Positions 18,008-27,660 of a stretch of DNA of 64,000 nucleotides are shown here, piece after piece. The notes under the pieces are model-generated. The model was not told where the DNA came from. It saw nothing but the letters and a program-made list of their open reading frames with translations, and made no database searches. Each line of letters begins with the position of its first letter. Positions within the stretch are counted from its first letter, which is position 1. The DNA is from Vagococcus penaei (GTDB lineage: Bacteria > Bacillota > Bacilli > Lactobacillales > Vagococcaceae): NCBI RefSeq assembly GCF_001998885.1, contig NZ_CP019609.1, forward strand, positions 1,042,001-1,106,000, written 5' to 3'. The position numbers and the translations under genes were made by a program.

Positions 18008-18814
18008 GTGAAAACGAAAAAATTCTATGCAATTCCTTATATGCTGTGGATTTTATTATTTGTTATCGCACCAGTCTTACTAATCATTTATCAATCCTTT
18101 TTTGATATTAATGGTGCATTTACACTTAGTAATTACCAACAGTATTTTACATCAGGTACTTATTTAAAAATGACGTTTAACTCCGTCTTTTACGCGTTTA
18201 TTATTACCGTTGTTACCTTACTAATCAGTTATCCAACGGCCTATTTATTAAATAAAACCAAACATAAGCAGTTATGGTTGATGCTGATTATTTTACCAAC
18301 ATGGATTAATTTATTATTAAAAGCTTATGCCTTTATTGGTATTTTTAGTATTAATGGTGGCATCAATAATTTCTTTTCATTTATTGGTATTGGGCCACAA
18401 CAAATTTTATTTACCGATTTTAGTTTTATTTTTGTTGCTGCTTACATTGAAATTCCTTTTATGATTATGCCGATTTTCAATGCTTTAGACGAAATCAATC
18501 CATCTCTCGTCTCTGCTAGTCGTGATTTAGGAGCTAACAGTCTTGAAACTTTCCGCCGTGTCATTTTACCTTTATCACTAAAAGGGGTGAAAAGTGGTAT
18601 CCAGGCAGTCTTTATTCCTTCCCTAAGCTTGTTCATGTTGACGCGCTTAATCGGTGGTAACCGGGTAATCACACTAGGTACTGCTATCGAGCAACATTTC
18701 TTAGTCACTCAAAACTGGGGTATGGGATCAACCATTGGTGTGATTTTGATTATTGCGATGATTATCATTATGTTCTTAACTGGAGAACGTCGTAAAGGAG
18801 GCCGCTTGAAATGA
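18008..18814 (+). CDS. potB: Spermidine/putrescine ABC transporter permease PotB (268 aa)
   Basis: Inner-membrane permease of the PotABCD polyamine importer. It has six hydrophobic segments and an EAA-type loop (SRDLGANSLETFRRVILPLS, about 175). It starts at GTG 18008 after AAGGGGGTCTTGGG, 15 bp behind potA, and overlaps potC by 4 bp (ATGA). The length matches the family. It pairs with PotC to form the pore. Confidence 0.93.
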   Translation: MKTKKFYAIPYMLWILLFVIAPVLLIIYQSFFDINGAFTLSNYQQYFTSGTYLKMTFNSVFYAFIITVVTLLISYPTAYLLNKTKHKQLWLMLIILPTWINLLLKAYAFIGIFSINGGINNFFSFIGIGPQQILFTDFSFIFVAAYIEIPFMIMPIFNALDEINPSLVSASRDLGANSLETFRRVILPLSLKGVKSGIQAVFIPSLSLFMLTRLIGGNRVITLGTAIEQHFLVTQNWGMGSTIGVILIIAMIIIMFLTGERRKGGRLK

Positions 18815-19626
18815 CCAACCGCAAAAAAATTAAATGGGCGAATTTGTATTTAATTTTGGTCTTTGTTCTACTTTATATTCCAATTTTTTACTTAATTTTT
18901 TACTCATTCAATAGTGGTTCAACAATGTCGTCCTTTGAAGGCTTTACGTTAGATCATTATCAAACCTTAATGGAAGATACTAGGCTCTTAACCATTGCAA
19001 TTAATACATTCTTTTTAGCCTTCTCATCGGCCTTACTTGCAACGATTATCGGAACATTTGGTGCGATGGGCATTTATTATACTAAAAAACGTCGGTCGCG
19101 TAATACCTTATTAAGTTTGAATAATATTTTAATGGTCTCACCAGACGTTATTATTGGTGCAAGCTTTTTAATTTTCTTCACCTTTTTAGGATTTAAATTA
19201 GGCTTTATTTCCGTCCTTCTATCACACATTGCATTTAGTATTCCGATTGTGGTATTGATGGTTTTACCAAAAATGTATGAAATGAATGAGTCGTTGATTG
19301 ATGCGGCACGTGACTTAGGAGCTAATAATTGGCAAGTCTTACGTCAAATTATTCTTCCCTACTTAACTCCTGGAATTATTGCCGGTTACTTTATGGCTTT
19401 CACCTACTCATTAGATGATTTCGCTGTAACCTTTTTCGTGACTGGTAATGGTTTTAGTACCTTATCGGTAGAAATTTATTCACGAGCCCGTCAAGGCATC
19501 AGTCTTGAAATTAATGCCTTAAGTACCCTACTCTTTATTTTATCAATGATTTTAGTTGTCGGTTATTATTTCATTAGTAAAGACAATAAACCAAGACGTC
19601 ACAAGAAACGTTTAGCTAAATCTTAA
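18811..19626 (+). CDS. potC: Spermidine/putrescine ABC transporter permease PotC (271 aa)
   Basis: Second permease of the polyamine importer. It has six membrane segments, the EAA loop DAARDLGANNWQVLRQIILP (about 165-185) and YSLDDFAVTFFVTG, typical of PotC/PotI. It is translationally coupled to potB by a 4-bp overlap. AGGAGG lies before its ATG, inside the potB end. Confidence 0.94.
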   Translation: MTNRKKIKWANLYLILVFVLLYIPIFYLIFYSFNSGSTMSSFEGFTLDHYQTLMEDTRLLTIAINTFFLAFSSALLATIIGTFGAMGIYYTKKRRSRNTLLSLNNILMVSPDVIIGASFLIFFTFLGFKLGFISVLLSHIAFSIPIVVLMVLPKMYEMNESLIDAARDLGANNWQVLRQIILPYLTPGIIAGYFMAFTYSLDDFAVTFFVTGNGFSTLSVEIYSRARQGISLEINALSTLLFILSMILVVGYYFISKDNKPRRHKKRLAKS

Positions 19627-19639
19627 AGGAGGGACACAG

Positions 19640-20713
19640 ATGAAAAAATTAAACTCACTGCTGATTGGGATTGTCGCAATCATCATTCTATTAGGTGTCA
19701 CTTCTCTACGTTTAGAACGTTCACAAGGTGTCGCTAGTGGTAAAGTGTTAACCATTTATAACTGGGGTGACTACATTGACCCAGCACTCATCAAAAAATT
19801 TGAAAAAGAATATGGCTACAAAGTCATTTATGAAACATTTGATTCAAACGAAGCTATGATTACTAAAATTCAACAAGGTGGAACAGCTTACGACTTGACG
19901 ATTCCTAGTGAATACATGATTCAAAAAATGATGAAACAAGATGTTTTAGTTAAACTAGATCATTCTCGAATTAAAGGATTAGAAAATGTCGATGACCGCT
20001 TTTTAGACTTGGATTTTGATCCTGGCAATCAATACTCAATTCCCTATTTTTGGGGAACATTAGGCATTGTCTACAACGATCAATTTGTAGATAAAGGTAG
20101 TATTAACCATTGGAATGACCTATGGAAACCTGAATTAAAGAATAATGTCATGTTAATTGATGGTGCTCGTGAGGTCATGGGCTTAGCACTTAACAGTGAT
20201 GGTCATTCGCTAAACAGTAAGAACATTCATCAATTAAATTCTGCTGAAGAAAAATTAACTGGTTTGACGACTAATGTCAAAGCCATTGTTGCTGATGAAA
20301 TTAAGATGTATATGATTAATAATGAAAGTGCAGCAGCTGTAACTTTCTCTGGAGAAGCCTCTGAAATGCTTGATGGCAATGAGCACTTACATTATGTGAT
20401 ACCTGACGAAGGCTCTAATCTTTGGTTTGATAATATGGTTATCCCTAAAACGGCTAAAAATATTGACGGAGCCTATGATTTTATTAACTTCATGCTTATT
20501 CCAGAAAATGCCGCAGCGAATGCCGAGTATATTGGTTACTCTACACCGAATAAAAAAGCTAAGGCACTAATGCCTAAAGAAATTACAGAAGATGAACAAT
20601 TCTATCCAGATGATAAAACAATTGAAAATCTAGAAGTCTATGAAGATTTGGGTACTAAGTATTTAGAGATTTATAATGATCTATTCTTGCAATTTAAAAT
20701 GTATCGTAAATAA
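19640..20713 (+). CDS. potD: Spermidine/putrescine-binding protein PotD (357 aa)
   Basis: Extracellular polyamine-binding subunit. A lysine-started hydrophobic segment (about 6-24) lacks a lipobox cysteine, as in other lactobacillale PotD proteins, so it is probably held as a membrane anchor. The mature start LTIYNWGDYIDP is the family hallmark. Further matches are YDLTIPSEYMI, PYFWGTLGI and TFSGEASEM. AAAGGAGG precedes the ATG, 13 bp after potC. It is the last gene of the operon and ends at a terminator. Confidence 0.94.
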   Translation: MKKLNSLLIGIVAIIILLGVTSLRLERSQGVASGKVLTIYNWGDYIDPALIKKFEKEYGYKVIYETFDSNEAMITKIQQGGTAYDLTIPSEYMIQKMMKQDVLVKLDHSRIKGLENVDDRFLDLDFDPGNQYSIPYFWGTLGIVYNDQFVDKGSINHWNDLWKPELKNNVMLIDGAREVMGLALNSDGHSLNSKNIHQLNSAEEKLTGLTTNVKAIVADEIKMYMINNESAAAVTFSGEASEMLDGNEHLHYVIPDEGSNLWFDNMVIPKTAKNIDGAYDFINFMLIPENAAANAEYIGYSTPNKKAKALMPKEITEDEQFYPDDKTIENLEVYEDLGTKYLEIYNDLFLQFKMYRK

Positions 20714-20722
20714 TAAAAATAA

Positions 20723-20765
20723 GCCCCGTAAAGGATTAAGCCAATTGCTCAATCTTTTACGGGGC
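20723..20765. terminator. Terminator between potD and the GH35 gene
   Basis: GCCCCGTAAAGGATT pairs with AATCTTTTACGGGGC (one G-U pair). It lies between convergent genes and can serve both. It resembles the hairpins used as targets by the IS1182-type element but is unoccupied. Confidence 0.8.
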
Positions 20766-20808
20766 ATTCTGTTTATAAATAAATCAAAAAACTAGCAGCA
20801 AAGTCTAT

Positions 20809-22566
20809 CTAATCCTTATCTAACTTTGGTGTATCTGTTAAAGTAATATAATTAGCTATTTTCCCTTCACTCTCAAAGACAATGATCTCATTTTGTCCTG
20901 TCTTCAACAATGGTCCAGGAATATATAATCTTTGTTGTGGCCCGATTTCCCAGAAACGACCAATATTAACACCATTAACAGTCACAAAGCCCTTACCCCA
21001 ACCTGTTAAATCAATAAATGTGTCACCAACTTCATCAATTTCTACGTCAAATTGGTAGAAACCTGGTTGTCCAGCATGCCAAGCTTTTGAAAAATCTAAT
21101 TGGTCTAAATTATCCATTGGTAGTGAAGAAATCTTCCAATCACTTTGGAATGCCCCATTGATAATGACCCCATCTTGAATACCTTTTTGTTGATGGTTCA
21201 TTTTTACAGAGTAATTCACACGTCCCATATTTTCCACTAAAATACCTAATTTATTTTCCACAGCCGTTAATTCAAAGCTACGTTTATCGTTTAATTCTAA
21301 ATCATATTGTGTGCATAACCACTCGTCATTAATGAACGTCAATGCTCGGTCATTTGCGCCAATCAGTCTGTAGTCTTCAATCTCACGAGCTGGACCAATG
21401 TGACTTTCATAATAAATATAGCCTGTTGCTTGATTAATTTGTTCCATCGTTAAAGGATAATTAGACGTAATTGTCTCACTTAAATTCGACAAGTTTTCAA
21501 ATAAACTCGTTTGTTTTTGGACCGTCAATGAACCATATGCCCGCTTGTGGATAACTGTGGATAACTCTACTTTTGGAATATCTGTATACTTAGCGATAAC
21601 TTTTTGGAATTCATGATATTTAGGGGTAATATCGCCCCATTCAGTGAGTAACGCATCGTAATCATAACTCGTTACGTCTGGTGTTAAACGATCATAATAA
21701 TTAGCTCCATTCATGAATCCAAAATTCGTTCCACCGTGGAACATATAAATATTCACAGAGCCTTCACTTAATATATCATCTAATTCCGCTGCTGCAGTCG
21801 GGCCATCCATAGTATGATGTGCCTCATCTCCCCATGCATCAAACCAGCCAATCCAAAATTCCATTACCATCAATGGGCGTTTCTCACCATGGAATTCTTT
21901 GAGACGTTTAAAATATTGTTTGATTTTAGAACCACAGTTAATCGTTGGTAGCGCACGTTCTGGGATTGTTCCATTCTCTAGCATGTCGCCCCATGGTCCA
22001 TCTGATGTCACGAGTGGCACATCAACACCATATTTTTCCATTAAATCAGCCATCTTATTCAGGTATGACCGGTCATTAGAATAGCTACCGTATTCATTCT
22101 CAACTTGCATCATGATGATTGGGCCACCATGTGTAATTTGCAAATCAACAACTTGTTTAAATAACTCTTGGAAATAAGTTTCAATCTTTTCCATAAAAAT
22201 CGGATTATCAAAACGAATTTTTAAATCCGGATTTTTTTGCAACCAATATGGAAGACCACCAAATTCCCATTCCGCACAAATATATGGTGCTGGGCGTAAA
22301 ATCACGTGTAATCCTAATTTGCCAGCTATTTGAATAAATTGGCGTAAATTGACTTGTCGCTCAAAATGAAATTCCCCTTCATGTGGCTCGTGTAAATTCC
22401 AAGGGACATATGTTTCGACAGTATTACAACCTAACGCTTTTAACTTTTCTAATCGATCTTGCCAATATTCTGGTACAACTCGAAAATAATGAATGGCACC
22501 TGAAATAATTTTGATAGGTTCGTTATTTAAATAAAATTCATCTTTAATATCAAAAGTCTGTGTCAT
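20809..22566 (-). CDS. Beta-galactosidase, GH35 family (585 aa)
   Basis: Cytoplasmic retaining beta-galactosidase. The catalytic domain (about 1-320) has the acid/base Glu in MMQVENEYGSY and the nucleophile Glu in MEFWIGWFDAWG, with FHGGTNFGFMNGAN after it. C-terminal jelly-roll domains end with GWGKGFVTVNGVNIGRFW. The start at 22566 follows AAGGAGAG and overlaps the stop of the GH42 gene by 1 bp (TAATG). No signal peptide is seen, so it acts on imported galactosides, together with the GH42 enzyme. Confidence 0.93.
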   Translation of the reverse strand: MTQTFDIKDEFYLNNEPIKIISGAIHYFRVVPEYWQDRLEKLKALGCNTVETYVPWNLHEPHEGEFHFERQVNLRQFIQIAGKLGLHVILRPAPYICAEWEFGGLPYWLQKNPDLKIRFDNPIFMEKIETYFQELFKQVVDLQITHGGPIIMMQVENEYGSYSNDRSYLNKMADLMEKYGVDVPLVTSDGPWGDMLENGTIPERALPTINCGSKIKQYFKRLKEFHGEKRPLMVMEFWIGWFDAWGDEAHHTMDGPTAAAELDDILSEGSVNIYMFHGGTNFGFMNGANYYDRLTPDVTSYDYDALLTEWGDITPKYHEFQKVIAKYTDIPKVELSTVIHKRAYGSLTVQKQTSLFENLSNLSETITSNYPLTMEQINQATGYIYYESHIGPAREIEDYRLIGANDRALTFINDEWLCTQYDLELNDKRSFELTAVENKLGILVENMGRVNYSVKMNHQQKGIQDGVIINGAFQSDWKISSLPMDNLDQLDFSKAWHAGQPGFYQFDVEIDEVGDTFIDLTGWGKGFVTVNGVNIGRFWEIGPQQRLYIPGPLLKTGQNEIIVFESEGKIANYITLTDTPKLDKD

Positions 22567-24575
22567 TAGTTTTCTCTCCTTACAATTACACAATCATACA
22601 CGGCTAACGGTTGATTGTTAGTTAAATACTTATCTGATAACATATCATATGCTCCGACAAATTCTTGTGGTAACATTTGGGATTGGTTGGTAAAATTCAT
22701 GACAAAATAATACTGATGTGTCTCACTTTCACGACACGTGATTTCTAAATCTGTTGCATCATTAACCACTCGTTGTAGTGATAATTGCGCAATAATATCA
22801 TTAACTAATTTATGCAGAGATGTGGTATCCAATTCTGTCCCAACATACCATGCTTGACCTTTCCCGAAGGAATGCTTTGTCGCAAAGGGGTATGTTTCAT
22901 AAAAGTTGCTCGTATAGTGACCCAAACTGGTAGCTCCTTCTAAATGGATAATGTCACATAACAGATGAGCATGACCTGTCGTCCCATCTTCAAAAGCAAT
23001 CGTATTGCTTTGCTCTGGTGCAAGGGCATCAATTTCTTCCACCCAAATACCTAACATTTCGCGTAACGGTCCAGGATAGCCACCTAAATGAACATTATCC
23101 GATTGGTCAACAATCCCACTCATAAAGGTTGTGATAAGATGACCACCTGAGGCAACATAGGATTGAATATTATTAGCTACCTCATCTGTCACCATATACA
23201 AGACTGGAGCGATTACTAGTGAATAGTTTGACAAATCTGCGGTAGGCTCTATTAAATCAACCCCAATATTTTGCTGATAAAACGCGGCATAATACTGATG
23301 AATTTGTGCCACATAAGTCAAATCTTTATTTGGCCCACTAGTATATTCGAGCGCCCAATAATTATCCCAATCAAAGATAATCGCAACTTTATTGCGTGAT
23401 TGAGTACCCATTAATTCTGTCCCAATAGTTGCTAGCTCTTTACCTAATGCTTGAACTTCATTAAACACACGAGTTTTAGTCGTTCCACCAACGTGTTCAA
23501 TTACCGCACCATGAAATTTCTCACAAGCACCTTTTGACCGTCGTAATTGGAAAAACTGAATGGTATCCGCCCCATGCGCAATCGATTGATAACTTTGAGC
23601 ACGCATCTGCCCAGGTTTTTTTAATGAGTTATAGGGTTGCCAGTTTTGTTGACTCGGAGTTTGTTCCATTAACATAAATGGTTGCTGCTTTAACCCTCGC
23701 ATTAAGTCATGTGTCATTGCAACCTGACTCCAAGGAGTGTCATAGGCAGGGTAATTATCCCAAGACACAATATCCATCTCTTTTGCCCACTTAAAGTAAT
23801 CTAAGCCTTTATAAGTCCCCATTAAGTTGGTCGTAATTGGTGTCGTGGTATCAACCGCACGTATAGCATCACGTTCCAATTTAAAATTGTTTAATAGACT
23901 ATCTGACATGAAACGGCGATAATCTAAAGAGATACCTGCAAATGCCGTATTTTGCTCGTCTAATCCTTCACTCAAATAATTGGGTACCACAATATCATCC
24001 CAGTCATAAATAGTATGGCCCCAAAAAGCTAAATTCCACGCATCATTGATTGACTCAATAGTTTGATACTTTTCTTTCAACCATACACGAAAGGCTTTTT
24101 GACAATTAGCACAGAAACACTCGCCACCATACTCATTATTAATATGCCAACAACTTACATAGGGCTCACCGCCATAGCGTTCTGCTAATTTAGAAACAAG
24201 TGCTTGTGCATATTTTTGGTAAACCAAACTATTGGGACACGCATTATGGCGCTGACCAAAAACATGTTGACGTCCATAAAAATCGACTCGGCCAACTTCA
24301 GGATAACGTTTAAACAACCAAGCAGGTAAAGCTGCCGTAGCTGTTCCCATCACAATTTCTTTTTTCTCTTGTTGCAATAAAGCCACAATTGCGTCTAATT
24401 CAGAAAAGTCGTAATCGCTTTCACTTTTCTGTAATCTTGCCCATGAAAACACGTTAATGGTTGCACTATTTATATGTGCGTCATTAAAGGCTTGCATGTC
24501 TTCTTGCCAAATCTCTTTTGGCCATTGATTCGGATTATAGTCTCCGCCATATAAAAATTGATTAAATACTTGCAT
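22566..24575 (-). CDS. Beta-galactosidase, GH42 family (669 aa)
   Basis: Cytoplasmic beta-galactosidase. GGDYNPNQWP starts the TIM barrel. The acid/base is in WHINNEYGGECFC, with the CFCANC zinc cluster next to it, and the nucleophile Glu is in LMEQTPSQQNW. The trimerisation domain and a short beta domain follow at the C-terminus. The length is typical. It is the first gene of a two-gene operon with the GH35 enzyme and divergent from an AraC-type regulator gene, its likely activator. The substrate is probably short beta-galactosides or galacto-oligosaccharides (family knowledge). Confidence 0.93.
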   Translation of the reverse strand: MQVFNQFLYGGDYNPNQWPKEIWQEDMQAFNDAHINSATINVFSWARLQKSESDYDFSELDAIVALLQQEKKEIVMGTATAALPAWLFKRYPEVGRVDFYGRQHVFGQRHNACPNSLVYQKYAQALVSKLAERYGGEPYVSCWHINNEYGGECFCANCQKAFRVWLKEKYQTIESINDAWNLAFWGHTIYDWDDIVVPNYLSEGLDEQNTAFAGISLDYRRFMSDSLLNNFKLERDAIRAVDTTTPITTNLMGTYKGLDYFKWAKEMDIVSWDNYPAYDTPWSQVAMTHDLMRGLKQQPFMLMEQTPSQQNWQPYNSLKKPGQMRAQSYQSIAHGADTIQFFQLRRSKGACEKFHGAVIEHVGGTTKTRVFNEVQALGKELATIGTELMGTQSRNKVAIIFDWDNYWALEYTSGPNKDLTYVAQIHQYYAAFYQQNIGVDLIEPTADLSNYSLVIAPVLYMVTDEVANNIQSYVASGGHLITTFMSGIVDQSDNVHLGGYPGPLREMLGIWVEEIDALAPEQSNTIAFEDGTTGHAHLLCDIIHLEGATSLGHYTSNFYETYPFATKHSFGKGQAWYVGTELDTTSLHKLVNDIIAQLSLQRVVNDATDLEITCRESETHQYYFVMNFTNQSQMLPQEFVGAYDMLSDKYLTNNQPLAVYDCVIVRREN

Positions 24576-24690
24576 TATCTGTCTTACCTCCTATTTTCCT
24601 AATTCACTAATAGTGTACCGACTTTTATCAGAAAGATGTATAATAGAGTAAACTAAAAAATATAAGATTATGAAACTAGGAAGGTGTTTC

Positions 24691-25518
24691 TATGCCTATT
24701 TATTTCCAACTCAATCAGCAACAACTGCCTTTCACTTTAGAAAGCGTTGGCCATAACTGGTACCAAGTCTACATTAATCGGCCCGAGGGCTATCCCTACT
24801 ATCATTGGCTACAAACAGAATCCGGTATAGGTGAAGTCTGGATTCAACAAAAAAAATTCGTTTAACGTGTGGTGAAGGGATTTTGATTGCCCCTTTTATC
24901 CCACATATTTATTTTTCCATTGATAACTGGCAAACAAAATTCGCAACGTTTAATGGCGAATTTAGTCCTTATTTTTCTGAAATTACACAAGTCCCTACAT
25001 TTGCGATTGCTAATGATACGTCAAACTTTAACTTTTCAAATTGGATTGATGAATTAATTCATGAACACTTAGCTAATCGACTAATTGAAACTAATTTATC
25101 AACAAAATGTTATGACTTTCTACTACAATTTCGACACTTGCAACAACATAATAAAGAACAACAACATCCGCTATTTCAACAATTTGTTTTTCCAACACTG
25201 ATAGAAATTGAAACAAATTATGCTAGTCAATTAACTAGTCAACAGCTTGCTCAGAAACTTTTTATTACGCCACAATATTTAAGCCGACTATTTAAACGGT
25301 TCTTAAATCAAAGTCCTTATCAATACCTCACTGACTATCGTATGAATCGAGCGAAAGAATTACTAATAAATGATTTGTATTTAGATATTCAAGACATTGC
25401 GCTACGCGTCGGTTTTATGTCTACTAGCCAATTCATTCAGCTTTTTAAACAACGAACTAGCTACACACCAAATCAATTCAGACAACTATTCTACTCATCC
25501 TCAACAAAAAAAGGATAG
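24691..25518 (+). pseudogene. AraC-family regulator of the galactosidase operon, frameshifted at an A8 tract
   Basis: Transcription factor with an N-terminal sensing region and a C-terminal AraC double helix-turn-helix (IETNYASQLTSQQLAQKLF to YTPNQFRQLF). The ATG at 24691 lies after AGGAAGG and reads 58 codons to a TAA. The rest is open in another frame from about 24860. The frames meet at eight A's (24849-24856). Nine A's would read IQQKKIRLTCGEGILIAPF, typical of this family. As written, only a C-terminal fragment from a TTG at 24883 could be made. It is divergent from the GH42-GH35 operon. Confidence 0.8.
24849..24856 (+). repeat. A8 homopolymer at the araC-type frameshift
   Basis: Eight A's where nine (or six) would restore a continuous AraC-family reading frame. 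Confidence 0.75.
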
Positions 25519-25536
25519 CTTTTGGGCTATCCTTTT
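25509..25536. terminator. Terminator between araC-type gene and S9 peptidase
   Basis: AAAAGGATAGC pairs with GCTATCCTTTT over a 6-nt loop. It is flanked by A's and T's on both sides, fitting two convergent genes. Confidence 0.8.
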
Positions 25537-25573
25537 AAGATTCAGATAATCAAATTAAGTCATAGCGTTTGAA

Positions 25574-27526
25574 CTAACGGTGAGTAGTAAACCAATTTTC
25601 AATTTCAGCTAAACGTGATAAGCGTAAATTTGGTAAACCATTACGTGACAATCCGTGACTTGATTCTGGATACATCACTAACTTAGTCGGTACACCAGCT
25701 TTTTTCAAGCCCACATAAAACTGTTGCCCTTGTTCCAATGGACAACGTAAATCGTCTTCACTGTGCATCACAAGTGTCGGTGTGTTGACTTTATTCACAT
25801 AGGCAAGTGGTGATAAACGCCAAAGCTCATCGACTTTTGATAAATCACGTTGTAATTGGAATTCAACAAAGAAGGCACCCACGTCACTCGCACCATAAAA
25901 ACTAACCCAGTTAGAGATAGACCGTTGTGTAATAGCTGCTTTAAAGCGGTTCGTATGGCCGACAATCCAGTTAGTCATAAAGCCTCCATAACTACCACCA
26001 ATAACATAAACGTCCGTTTCATCTATTTCTGGGTGTTCCGCTAATACAGTATCCAATCCGTTCATTAGATCCTGATAATCTTTATTACCATAGTCTCCTA
26101 AAATAGCTGCAACAAATTCTTGTCCATAGCCTTGTCCGCCACGTGGGTTAAGTAAAATCACGCCATAACCATTCGCAGCATGCACTTGCATCTCATGGAA
26201 GAATGTCTCCCCATAACAGACTTGTGGGCCACCATGAATATACAACATGGCTGGATGTTTTGAACTTGATGTCACTGGTGGTAAATACCAGCCTTGAATT
26301 TTCCAATCATCGACGCTCTTATACCAAAACTCTTGCGGTTGGCTTAATGTGATGTCTTTAAGCCAAACAGTATTAGGATTATAGAGTGGTGTGACAACTT
26401 TTGTCTTAAGAGATAAGGTTGCCAAGATACTTGGTTCGGTTGGCGTTGAATAACCAACTAATAGTGTGTCCTCATTAATCACAGCAGCATCTGTAAAATG
26501 ATAAACACCACTAGATACTTTAGTTAACACTTTTGTCGTCAACTCTAAATTATACCAATCAATGCGGCCATTTGTCGTAATTGGAACGGCCACATAATCA
26601 TCTGTTAACCAATGGGGCATAACACCTTGATTAGCTTGCTGTGTGTCACTAATAATCGCATCACCAATTTCTTCATCAAAGTCATCTGTTAATGCTGTTA
26701 GTGTGTCTGTCAGCAAATCATAAGCATATAGCTTTGTTTGTGTTACAAATGCATAACTGAAATCATTCCCTGCTAGCAGACAGGTTGTACCATTTGGTGC
26801 CATCTCAACAAACGTAAAGTTACCCTTTGGATAGTCTGTCGTCAACGACCGTTGTGTTTTTTGTGCGATATCATAGTAATAAACTGTGGTGCCGTATACC
26901 CAGTCGTTTGTATAATCTAAGTCATCCGAAATAATTAAATAAGATTCATCTGTTGCTACATATGCTAAAGCTTTTCGGCGTTCATTCGTACTAATCAATG
27001 TCTCTATTTTAGTCGCTACGTCAATTTTTTTAATCAAGTAACTCGCAACAACTTTCTTCAAACCTGACCCATCTAATTGATAGCTCAAACGCTCTGTTGT
27101 ATATGGTTGAACAAATTTTGGTTTTTCTTCTGTTATCGGTGTCGTTGTTTCGTAATATAGACTTGCTCCTGTACTTGTCCACTCATAAGTCATCACACCT
27201 TCAGCTTCTTTGGTTAACGCAAAGGCACGTCCACCTGTTAATGACATCAGATAAATTTGTTGTTTTTCTTGCGCATCTTTTGCTAAAAAACTGACCCACT
27301 TATGATTTGGTGACACTTTTAAAGAACCTGTCACACCACTTTCTAATCCCCAAACTTGGCGCTCTTTTGTCCCCTGATGAATACTAACAATCTCATGACA
27401 ATAGGTATTTTTTTCTTCATCAAGTCGTGTTTCTAAAAATAAAGCCATGTCATTGACATAAACTGGTTGTCCGATTGTTTTTAATTGAAATAAATCTGTC
27501 GCTTGAACTGTCTTCACATCTCTCAC
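25574..27526 (-). CDS. S9 family peptidase (prolyl oligopeptidase / acylaminoacyl-peptidase type, 650 aa)
   Basis: Cytoplasmic serine peptidase. A beta-propeller covers about 1-390, then an alpha/beta-hydrolase domain. The oxyanion region is YIHGGPQVCYG, the nucleophile Ser is in GGSYGGFMTNW, Asp in HSEDDLRCP and His in ESSHGLSR: a complete triad. No signal peptide. It is probably monocistronic, starting just downstream of the YitT terminator. Such enzymes cleave short peptides; the substrate is unknown. Confidence 0.92.
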   Translation of the reverse strand: MRDVKTVQATDLFQLKTIGQPVYVNDMALFLETRLDEEKNTYCHEIVSIHQGTKERQVWGLESGVTGSLKVSPNHKWVSFLAKDAQEKQQIYLMSLTGGRAFALTKEAEGVMTYEWTSTGASLYYETTTPITEEKPKFVQPYTTERLSYQLDGSGLKKVVASYLIKKIDVATKIETLISTNERRKALAYVATDESYLIISDDLDYTNDWVYGTTVYYYDIAQKTQRSLTTDYPKGNFTFVEMAPNGTTCLLAGNDFSYAFVTQTKLYAYDLLTDTLTALTDDFDEEIGDAIISDTQQANQGVMPHWLTDDYVAVPITTNGRIDWYNLELTTKVLTKVSSGVYHFTDAAVINEDTLLVGYSTPTEPSILATLSLKTKVVTPLYNPNTVWLKDITLSQPQEFWYKSVDDWKIQGWYLPPVTSSSKHPAMLYIHGGPQVCYGETFFHEMQVHAANGYGVILLNPRGGQGYGQEFVAAILGDYGNKDYQDLMNGLDTVLAEHPEIDETDVYVIGGSYGGFMTNWIVGHTNRFKAAITQRSISNWVSFYGASDVGAFFVEFQLQRDLSKVDELWRLSPLAYVNKVNTPTLVMHSEDDLRCPLEQGQQFYVGLKKAGVPTKLVMYPESSHGLSRNGLPNLRLSRLAEIENWFTTHR

Positions 27527-27583
27527 CCTTTATCATTTAATTATCATAATCATACCATTTAATTTTAATTTGTACACCAAAGA

Positions 27584-27619
27584 AAAGCGTCGATTATCAA
27601 AATAGATAATCGACGCTTT
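27584..27619 (-). terminator. Terminator of the aspS-yitT transcript
   Basis: A perfect 15-bp stem (AAAGCGTCGATTATC with its complement) and 6-nt loop. It lies downstream of the YitT-family gene. Confidence 0.8.
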
Positions 27620-27660
27620 CTACAAGATTATTCTTATTAACCACAAAATAAAAATCATGT

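Noticed and set aside
19640-19715. PotD as defective because it lacks a lipobox cysteine
   Set aside because: PotD proteins of other lactobacillales also start with an uncleaved-looking hydrophobic segment without the Cys. The rest of the protein is complete.
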